Positions 1-4,915 of a stretch of 6,241 nucleotides of DNA are shown here, piece after piece. The position numbers and the translations under genes were made by a program. The stretch lies in the NCBI GenBank assembly GCA_030539595.1, contig JAUNXW010000101.1, forward strand, positions 1 to 6,241, written 5' to 3'. A model generated the notes under the pieces. The model ran no database searches. It was not told the DNA's origin and saw only the letters and a list, made by a program, of their open reading frames with translations. Each line of letters opens with the position of its first letter. Within the stretch, counting starts at the first letter, position 1. This stretch comes from Methanocorpusculum sp. (GTDB taxonomy: Archaea > Halobacteriota > Methanomicrobia > Methanomicrobiales > Methanocorpusculaceae).

Positions 1-340
1 CGTAGATTTGCGGTTTGTTTTTTCTATGAATGATGAATGTCAACGCTGAGCGGAGAGATTATCGTAGCGAAGCACCAAACTTAGTCTAAGAAAATTAGTG
101 AAGTACTGTTAAGTTTCATGGATATTTTCAAGAATTAGATTCGATAGAATTTGACAGTTAAAAAATATTTTAGGGATATGTTCATGTTCAATGATTCAAA
201 CAAATCAATCAAAATATGACATCATGAATCCAAGAACAGATTAGCCTTGTTTTTATTCAACTGTCAAATATTTAGTAAACAAAAATTTTAACTGTCAAAT
301 TCAGGTTCAATCCGCGATTACCTTCCCAAGAAAATAATCC
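1..340. other. AT-rich intergenic region without a gene
   Basis: I find no credible coding sequence here on either strand: reading frames are short, lack plausible starts, and match no family I know. What can be seen is a 156-bp segment bounded by a perfect 17-bp inverted repeat (listed separately), an 11-bp palindrome CTTAGTCTAAG at 80-90, and a tandem hexamer ATGTTC at 178-189. The right-hand part lies directly downstream of the DUF5714 stop codon, so it is probably the 3' untranslated region and terminator zone of that gene. Short T-tracts on the minus strand (281-285 and 160-165) could end transcription, but neither is long enough to call firmly. Confidence 0.6.
147..302. repeat. 156-bp segment bounded by a perfect 17-bp inverted repeat (MITE-like)
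   Basis: GAATTTGACAGTTAAAA at 147-163 is exactly mirrored as TTTTAACTGTCAAATTC at 286-302. The core AACTGTCAAAT occurs a third time at 259-269, in the same orientation as the right arm and 31 bp from it. A weaker inner pair, GATTCA (193-198) and TGAATC (225-230), could extend the fold. The segment has no open reading frame. Size, AT content and terminal inverted repeats fit a MITE or a relic of one, but I see no clear target-site duplication next to either arm. Alternatives are a long stem-loop at the 3' end of the DUF5714 transcript or a set of binding sites for a regulator. Confidence 0.5.
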
Positions 341-1072
341 TCAGAGTTTTTCTGTTTTTATACCATAATATAGACGGCACTTTTCTCTATTGCATTTTGG
401 ATTTTCGTTCGCATACTTACATTTCATCATCAAAGGCAAATCTATGTCAACCCAGTAGTTATTTATTAAAAATTTGGAAGCCTCGACGATGCATATTGCG
501 GAATTTCTTATGCAGCAGTCCGGGCTGCCTTCAAAATTCGGGTTTATCATTTTACTCATACAATATCCCGAAATTTTGTTTGCAAATCCGGTAACTTTAG
601 CAATATCTTTGAATTCGACTTCTGTAGCCTGAAATGCTCCCCCCATAGATAATGGAATTCCACAGAAACCACCGAGCTTGCACATGGATGTCTGAACTTT
701 CTGAACCCTGTCTTTAATGGCATAAAGCCCTTTTTCAAAATTATTGACCTTGCCGCCTGAGTTTTTATATGCAGTGTAAACACACAGAGCGCTGAGTAGG
801 TAATGTTTGCATCCGAGCAGAGAAAGATTTGTTGTATCCATTATTATCTCCGCAATATCAAGAGGGTTTCCGGATTTTACATTCATACATACTATTTTAG
901 CTTCATTGAATGCTTCTTCAAACTTGCAATCATTACAAACGTGATGACCGTCTGGACAAACATAATTTGTTGTTATGTTTTTCCCGCAGACGTCACATTT
1001 TGTATCTGTTGGGAAATATTCTTGGTGCGTATCTTTCCCGCAGATTTGGCATTTGGAGAATGCGAATTTCAT
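341..1072 (-). CDS. DUF5714 family Cys-rich protein (function unknown)
   Basis: A 243-residue protein matching the DUF5714 pattern from memory. The N-terminus carries a zinc-ribbon-like cluster: C8-x2-C11, C26-x2-C29, C39, the GHHVC motif (H43, H44, C46) and C49. The middle has GCKHYLL near 87-93 (family GxEHH-like), GGFCG near 134-138, and the paired Cys of PDCCIRN at 186-187. The tail has C218, C227 and C232 in an NPKCxxExC motif. There are 19 Cys in all, about 8%, suggesting binding of zinc, Fe-S or another metal in an anaerobe. There is no signal peptide or membrane helix, so it is probably cytosolic. The start is supported by GGAG at 1081-1084, eight bases upstream, and by a TATA box at 1112-1119. 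It is not part of the sulfur operon: more than 300 bp, with a terminator and its own promoter, separate them. The biochemical role is unknown. Confidence 0.85.
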   Translation of the reverse strand: MKFAFSKCQICGKDTHQEYFPTDTKCDVCGKNITTNYVCPDGHHVCNDCKFEEAFNEAKIVCMNVKSGNPLDIAEIIMDTTNLSLLGCKHYLLSALCVYTAYKNSGGKVNNFEKGLYAIKDRVQKVQTSMCKLGGFCGIPLSMGGAFQATEVEFKDIAKVTGFANKISGYCMSKMINPNFEGSPDCCIRNSAICIVEASKFLINNYWVDIDLPLMMKCKYANENPKCNREKCRLYYGIKTEKL

Positions 1073-1093
1073 ATTACCAACTCCGAGTTATTA

Positions 1094-1111
1094 ATCATAA
1101 TTGGTTATGAT
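1094..1111. promoter_or_regulatory. Inverted repeat at the DUF5714 promoter, possible operator
   Basis: ATCATAA (1094-1100) and TTATGAT (1105-1111) form a perfect 7-bp inverted repeat with a 4-bp spacer. It abuts the TATA box at 1112-1119 and covers the span between TATA and the expected start near 1090. In archaea a dimeric repressor bound there would block RNA polymerase recruitment. The half-site is AT-rich, so chance occurrence is possible. Confidence 0.4.
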
Positions 1112-1119
1112 AATATAAA
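1112..1119 (-). promoter_or_regulatory. TATA box of the DUF5714 gene
   Basis: The minus strand reads TTTATATT here, close to the methanogen TATA consensus, with a purine-rich GAAATA a few bases upstream that could serve as BRE. About 25 bp downstream gives a start near 1090, leaving a short leader of roughly 18 nt that contains the GGAG ribosome-binding site at 1081-1084. Confidence 0.6.
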
Positions 1120-1233
1120 TAGTATTTCACGCTGTTAATTATTTACTTATGAGTCTGTCCAATCGTCATGAGAACCCGTTGGATAAGATTTTGATGATGA
1201 GATTGTTGTACTGTTGGGCTTTGAACTCACATC

Positions 1234-1378
1234 GTTACACCACGAAAGTAACTAAACCAATTTGCAAATGTTCCATTTGATTCGCAAGTTCTGGACTTGC
1301 TCAACTAAAGATGCTAAAGCATCTCGCCTCAGCTAAGAAACCTAAAGGTTTCCGCGATTTGACAAGCTCACAAAGCGC
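1234..1378. repeat. Array of six short hairpins in intergenic DNA
   Basis: Consecutive small inverted repeats fill this stretch: GTTAC/GTAAC (1234-1252), CAAATG/CATTTG with loop TTC (1265-1279), GCAAGT/ACTTGC with loop TCTGG (1284-1300), AGATGC/GCATCT with loop TAAA (1309-1324), GAAACC/GGTTTC with loop TAAA (1337-1352), and GCGATTTG/CAAAGCGC with one mismatch (1354-1378). Four stems are exactly 6 bp. The stem sequences differ while the layout is kept, which is not what a simple tandem repeat would give. It may be a non-coding RNA, a multi-site regulatory element, or a dispersed genomic repeat. The strand of any transcript is not determinable. Confidence 0.5.
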
Positions 1379-1388
1379 AAACCCTATT

Positions 1389-1397
1389 AAAAAAAAA
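1389..1397 (-). terminator. Oligo-T terminator after nifU
   Basis: Nine A residues on the plus strand give a run of nine T on the minus strand, beginning 8 bases past the nifU stop codon. Oligo-T tracts on the non-template strand are the intrinsic terminators of archaea and need no hairpin. This is the natural end of the five-gene operon. Confidence 0.6.
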
Positions 1398-1404
1398 TAT
1401 TTAT

Positions 1405-1842
1405 TTATTCCGATTCACACGAATCACAGTCGCACCCGCAGGATTTACAGCCCGCGTTTTCTCCCCACGGCTCTCTCCCGTTTTTCACAAGATAATCATT
1501 GATAGCCTTGTGAATTGTTTCTTCGGCAAGAACCGAGCAGTGCATCTTAATCGGCGGCAGACCGTCAAGAGCCTCAGCTACAGCTTTATTTGAAAGAGTC
1601 CACGCCTCTTCAAGCGTCTTTCCTTTAATCATTTCAGTTGCCATACTGCTTGAAGCAATTGCCGCTCCGCAGCCGAAAGTCTGAAACTTCACATCAACAA
1701 TGACATCGTTTTCGACTTTCAGATACATCTTCATAATATCCCCGCAGGCAGGATTTCCCTCTTCGCCTACGCCGTTTGCATCTTCAATCACGCCCACATT
1801 TCGCGGATTCGTGAAATGATCCATAACTTTTTCGCTGTACAT
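1405..1842 (-). CDS. nifU: NifU/IscU-type Fe-S cluster assembly scaffold with Cys-rich tail
   Basis: A 145-residue protein with the complete IscU/NifU N-terminal domain (about 1-125), on which Fe-S clusters are built in the cytosol from sulfur supplied by the desulfurase. All expected ligand residues are present: C33 and D35 in NPACGD, C58 in FGCGAAIASS, and H101-C102 in KMHCSVLA. Unusually, the domain is followed by a short tail holding five Cys in CKSCGCDCDSC (132, 135, 137, 139, 142) in an acidic setting. It lacks the LPPVK motif in its classic form, reading LPPIKMHC at 95-102. The start codon directly abuts the nifS stop (TAAATG), and a strong GGAGATG ribosome-binding site lies within the end of nifS. 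It is the last gene of the operon. Assignment as scaffold is secure; the choice between the names nifU and iscU is conventional. Confidence 0.94.
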   Translation of the reverse strand: MYSEKVMDHFTNPRNVGVIEDANGVGEEGNPACGDIMKMYLKVENDVIVDVKFQTFGCGAAIASSSMATEMIKGKTLEEAWTLSNKAVAEALDGLPPIKMHCSVLAEETIHKAINDYLVKNGREPWGENAGCKSCGCDCDSCESE

Positions 1843-3015
1843 TTATAACATCTCCTTTGGTGTCAGAGGAGACATCGAACGAAGTTTTTTAATCGTATCC
1901 GTAAGGACACTGATAACTGTTTCAATGTCTTCATCTGTTGTTCGTTTGCCTATAGTAAGTCTCACAGAGCCGTGAGCAATGCCTGCCGGAACACCCATAG
2001 CCGTTAAAACATGCGACGGCTCAAGCGACGCAGAATTACATGCGCTTCCCGTAGACGCACAAATTCCGTGCATATTCAGAATCAACAGAATTGACTCTCC
2101 TTCCACATACTCAAACGTGATATTTGTATTATTTACAAGACGGTCATATGGATGACCGTTCAAATGCGACGCCGGAATTTTCAAAAGTTCTTCTGTGAGC
2201 CTTCCGCTCATTTTACGAAGCCTTTCAGACTCTTTCGGCATTTCTTTAACCGCCGCTTCAAGAGCATAACCGAGCCCGACAATTCCCGCAACATTTTCAG
2301 TTCCCGCACGTCTTTTATTCTCCTGAGCACCTCCGTGAATAAGATTTTGAATCCTCGTGCCCTTTTTAATATACAAAACTCCTACACCTTTAGGTCCGTA
2401 GAATTTATGTCCCGAAAGTGAAAGCAGAGTAATATTTTCAGCTTTAACATCAATTGGAATATGTCCTGCGGCCTGAACTGCATCAGTATGGAAATAAATT
2501 CCGTATCTTTTCGCAATCTCACCTATTTCTTTAATAGGCTGAATCGTTCCAACTTCATTGTTCGCATACATAACGGAGATAAGAATTGTATCCGGTCTGA
2601 TGGATTTTTCAACATCGTTTGGTGAAACTCTCCCGTATCTGTCAACAGGCAGATATGTTATCTCAAAACCTTTTGATGCGAGCCACTCGCATGAGTGAAG
2701 AATTGCGTGATGTTCAACAGCCGTAGTTATGATATGCTTACCTTTTCGTTCGTTTGCAAATGCCACCCCTTTCAGCGCCCAATTGTCCGATTCAGTCCCG
2801 CCGTTTGTGAAGAAAATCTCATCAGGCTCAGCGTTAATAGCTTTTGCGACCTGCCCGCGTGCTTTGGTTATTGCGTCCTTATTCTCTGCACCTATTGAAT
2901 AAATCGATGAAGGGTTTCCGAATTTTTCTGAAAAATACGGAATCATTTTTTCAAGCACAGCCGAATCTGTATAAGTTGTTGCCGCGTGGTCCATGTAAAT
3001 TATTTTTTCAGTCAT
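1843..3015 (-). CDS. nifS: Cysteine desulfurase, NifS/IscS type
   Basis: A 390-residue PLP enzyme of fold type I (class V aminotransferase family) that converts L-cysteine to alanine and passes the sulfur as a persulfide to the scaffold encoded next. Visible landmarks are the N-terminal YMDHAATT, the phosphate-binding GGTESDN (72-78), EHHAIL with the PLP-stacking His around 102-103, YANNEVG (150-156), the PLP-binding D178 and Q181 in HTDAVQ, the Schiff-base K204 in SGHKFYGPKG, RRAGTEN at 235-241, and the catalytic C326 in STGSACNSA. Length is usual for the NifS/IscS group. The start follows the editing-domain stop by 8 bp, with only a weak ribosome-binding sequence (GATGAT), so translation may depend partly on the upstream gene. 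Nothing is missing, so the enzyme should be active. Confidence 0.96.
   Translation of the reverse strand: MTEKIIYMDHAATTYTDSAVLEKMIPYFSEKFGNPSSIYSIGAENKDAITKARGQVAKAINAEPDEIFFTNGGTESDNWALKGVAFANERKGKHIITTAVEHHAILHSCEWLASKGFEITYLPVDRYGRVSPNDVEKSIRPDTILISVMYANNEVGTIQPIKEIGEIAKRYGIYFHTDAVQAAGHIPIDVKAENITLLSLSGHKFYGPKGVGVLYIKKGTRIQNLIHGGAQENKRRAGTENVAGIVGLGYALEAAVKEMPKESERLRKMSGRLTEELLKIPASHLNGHPYDRLVNNTNITFEYVEGESILLILNMHGICASTGSACNSASLEPSHVLTAMGVPAGIAHGSVRLTIGKRTTDEDIETVISVLTDTIKKLRSMSPLTPKEML
1849..1855 (-). promoter_or_regulatory. Ribosome-binding site of nifU inside the nifS end
   Basis: The minus strand reads GGAGATG, preceded by AAA, six bases before the nifU ATG and inside the last codons of nifS. 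With the TAAATG junction it fixes the nifU start and suggests efficient re-initiation after nifS. Confidence 0.65.
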
Positions 3016-3023
3016 TATATCAT

Positions 3024-3500
3024 CTATGCATTAATTTTATTCTCAGCCGTGCAGAGACAGCCGCTGTTACATTCAGCGCTCGCGAAAGCGCATACATTCA
3101 TTGAAAAGTCAGCCATCGGATGACCTTTACTTTTTATTTCAAACTCTTTATACCATCCGAAAGCGGCACGTTTTGTTTCAATTCCTTCCTCCGTCAGTCT
3201 TGCCTGAATCGTTTTGAGAATCCAGAGTGAAATCCCAGGACAGCCCAACTCTGATGCGAGATGAGCGTAAGGGAAAAGCATCACCTTTTTTGCGCCCAGA
3301 CGGGCTAACCTTGTTTTAATCGACTCAACCGATGAGTTTACGATTTTTTCAGGCGAGACCTCGTCGGATTTTTCAACGCACATAAACAGAAGAACTGCGT
3401 TTTCCATACTATCCTCTTTTACGGGTTCAGGCTCTGCAATTTTTGTTTTCTTCGTCACCTTATACCAAACTCTGTCCGTATGTATTCCAAGAATTTTCAT
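3024..3500 (-). CDS. Stand-alone archaeal ThrRS editing-domain protein with Cys-rich tail
   Basis: This 158-residue protein matches the N-terminal editing domain of archaeal threonyl-tRNA synthetase (tRNA-Thr_ED, a D-Tyr-tRNA deacylase-like fold) with no synthetase body. Landmarks are IHTDRVWYKV (6-15), EPEPVKEDSMENAVLLFMCVEKSDE (split at 23-47), FPYAHLASEL with H80, AFGWYKEFEI with K118, and KGHPMADFS (125-133). In the family this domain removes serine wrongly attached to tRNA-Thr. The usual PLAELS motif reads PMADFS, so an active-site Glu is Asp131 here. After the domain comes a tail of about 22 residues with C137, C144, C148 and C150, not part of the normal fold. The start overlaps the metX stop (ATGA) and has a very strong GGAGGAG site. 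It may edit in trans for an editing-less ThrRS, or have been recruited to a sulfur-related role; its place between metX and nifS suggests the latter but does not prove it. Confidence 0.88.
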   Translation of the reverse strand: MKILGIHTDRVWYKVTKKTKIAEPEPVKEDSMENAVLLFMCVEKSDEVSPEKIVNSSVESIKTRLARLGAKKVMLFPYAHLASELGCPGISLWILKTIQARLTEEGIETKRAAFGWYKEFEIKSKGHPMADFSMNVCAFASAECNSGCLCTAENKINA

Positions 3501-4909
3501 TGAACTCCTCCTACAGCATTTGAAATTATACCGCTTGTGATAATTCCAATCACATGATTGTCTTTGCTTAAAACAGGCAAAGCCGAGATTCTGTATTTTT
3601 CAAGAATATGAGCCGCGTCGTTAATTGTTGCGGTCTCTTTTATAGTCACTACATCTTTTGTCATAATCTCATTGAGATTTTCTTTGTTCAAAGCAACCGA
3701 CTTTGCCACATCCCACGAGGTAACAATTCCCGTGAGTTTTCCGTCTGCTGAAACCACAGGGATGTGGTCTGTCTCTTTTTCAATCATAATCTCAGCCGCC
3801 TGAGAGATTTTTGCGCAGTCGCAGACTACGGGCGGATTTTTAATCATGACGTCAGCCACGCGTTCCGGTGTTAGGAATCTGCCCACAATATAGTTGAGCT
3901 GATTGTTTTCAAGCAGGAAAGCGTCGTGACCGTAAGGCGAGATAATTTTTGAATACTGAACGTCACAGCCGTTAATCGTCAGAGCGGAAACAATCTCTTC
4001 CGATAAATACGGCGGATAAAGCCAGTCTGATGAAACAGAAATTACAAGCGTCTTTGCCGAAATTCCGAGAAGTCCTTTTGCGAGGTTTCCGTCTTTTGTA
4101 AGGTCAAAATAATCTATTGCCTTCGTTATGTAAAGATATGAGTCCGGCGAAAATCTTTCGATGAAAGCTTTACCCTGATGCTGAAGATAACTCTCAACCG
4201 AGAACTCGGTATCGAACCCGTATTCAAGTTTTTCATTTTCCTGAAGCCTTCTGCCGAATTTTTTCCTCATCGACTCGTCCGAAAGATAGGTAATGTGTGC
4301 CATCATTCTCGCAAGAGCAAGCCCGTTTCTTTCATCGCTCATAACTGCGGCTCTTTGAACCGCTCCAAAAGCAATGTGCATAGGAGTTGAATACCCCGCA
4401 GACGCAATAACGACCGCTCTTCTGACAAATTCCGGATACTTCACAGCCCATGTTAAAGACTGCATACCGCCCATTGAACCGCCGATTACCGCATAAAGTT
4501 CGTGAACGCCAAGCTCTTCAAGAAATTTATGCTGGGCATTTACCATGTCGCTCACCGTTACAACAGGGAAATTTCTTCCGTAAGGTTTTCCTGTTTTTTT
4601 GTTTATAGAGGAAGGTCCTGTTGAACCTTTACAGCCGCCGATAACATTTGTCGCGATAATACAGTATTTATTTGTGTCAAGCGCTTTGCCTTCGCCGATA
4701 ATTCCGTCCCACCACCCGGGTTTTGAGTCTCCTTCGTGAAATCCCGCGGCGTGTGCGTCGCCTGAAAGTGCATGACATACAAGAATTGTGTTTCCTTCCT
4801 CAAAATCACAGCCGTATTTTTCGTATGCTATTGTCACATCATCAAGAAATGCGCCGCTTTCAAGTTTAATAAGGGACGAGAGCCTGTGATATTTTGTTTC
4901 CGAAATCAT
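3497..4909 (-). CDS. metX: Homoserine O-acetyltransferase fused to a CBS-domain pair
   Basis: A 470-residue cytosolic enzyme that acylates homoserine, most likely with acetyl-CoA, giving O-acetylhomoserine for the MetY encoded upstream. Residues 1-345 are an alpha/beta hydrolase of the MetX family: the oxyanion region CHALSGDAHA (45-54), GWWDGIIG (65-72), nucleophile S145 in GGSMGG, D295 in SSDWLYPP and H328 in YGHDAFL complete the triad. Residues about 350-405 and 411-468 are two CBS motifs. The first has the nucleotide-binding pattern GIVTSWD (394-400); the second reads GIITSGI (455-461), with the usual Asp missing. MetX proteins with CBS tails are known from methanogens, and CBS pairs often bind adenosyl ligands such as SAM or AMP, so feedback control is a reasonable inference. 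The gene follows metY by 6 bp, with GAGG overlapping the metY stop. Whether acetyl or succinyl is used cannot be settled from motifs alone. Confidence 0.94.
   Translation of the reverse strand: MISETKYHRLSSLIKLESGAFLDDVTIAYEKYGCDFEEGNTILVCHALSGDAHAAGFHEGDSKPGWWDGIIGEGKALDTNKYCIIATNVIGGCKGSTGPSSINKKTGKPYGRNFPVVTVSDMVNAQHKFLEELGVHELYAVIGGSMGGMQSLTWAVKYPEFVRRAVVIASAGYSTPMHIAFGAVQRAAVMSDERNGLALARMMAHITYLSDESMRKKFGRRLQENEKLEYGFDTEFSVESYLQHQGKAFIERFSPDSYLYITKAIDYFDLTKDGNLAKGLLGISAKTLVISVSSDWLYPPYLSEEIVSALTINGCDVQYSKIISPYGHDAFLLENNQLNYIVGRFLTPERVADVMIKNPPVVCDCAKISQAAEIMIEKETDHIPVVSADGKLTGIVTSWDVAKSVALNKENLNEIMTKDVVTIKETATINDAAHILEKYRISALPVLSKDNHVIGIITSGIISNAVGGVQ
3505..3511 (-). promoter_or_regulatory. 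Strong ribosome-binding site of the editing-domain gene
   Basis: The minus strand reads GGAGGAG, four bases before the ATG, within codons for the Gly-Gly near the metX C-terminus. It is the best Shine-Dalgarno match in the operon and, with the 4-bp ATGA overlap, settles this start. It suggests the small protein is made in quantity relative to MetX. Confidence 0.7.
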
Positions 4910-4915
4910 TTTTCC

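Larger units (their letters stand above)
1120..1404. other. Gene-free spacer between nifU and the DUF5714 promoter
   Basis: This 285-bp spacer holds no credible gene. It contains the nifU-side oligo-T tract (1389-1397), the hairpin array at 1234-1378, and a further imperfect stem-loop with TCCAA at 1158-1162 pairing TTGGA at 1179-1183. A plus-strand frame opening at 1311 runs into the antisense of nifU, and its first codons are simply the hairpins read as protein, so I do not call it. A stretch around 1215-1252 faintly resembles tRNA arms but does not fold as a tRNA. Confidence 0.6.

Noticed and set aside
30..49. Possible C/D box RNA (ATGATGA at 30-36 followed by CTGA at 46-49)
   Set aside because: The spacing of 9 nt is short for a guide and I find no second C'/D box pair downstream, so chance is more likely in this AT-rich region.
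80..90. 11-bp palindrome CTTAGTCTAAG
   Set aside because: Short and with no gene or promoter beside it; not distinguishable from chance.
259..300. Two AACTGTCAAAT copies considered as a small CRISPR-like array
   Set aside because: Only two direct copies of 11 bp, 31 bp apart, with no cas genes; the inverted 17-bp match explains them better.
803..1138. A 111-codon plus-strand reading frame opposite the DUF5714 gene
   Set aside because: It is antisense to a well-supported gene and runs through that gene's promoter; its composition (many Cys, Ile, Phe) reflects the complement of the real gene.
1210..1255. tRNA-like stretch on the minus strand (TTCAAAG loop, CGTGGTGTAAC)
   Set aside because: The T-arm stem has mismatches, the loop lacks the usual pyrimidine at its end, and no acceptor stem closes; at best a decayed fragment.
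1194..1260. Possible C/D box RNA (ATGATGA at 1194-1200)
   Set aside because: The C-box match is good but no CTGA D box follows at a suitable distance and no C'/D' pair is visible.
1311..1502. A 63-codon plus-strand reading frame across the hairpin array and into nifU
   Set aside because: Its first half is the hairpin array read as codons and its second half is antisense to the nifU 3' end; no ribosome-binding site or family resemblance was seen.
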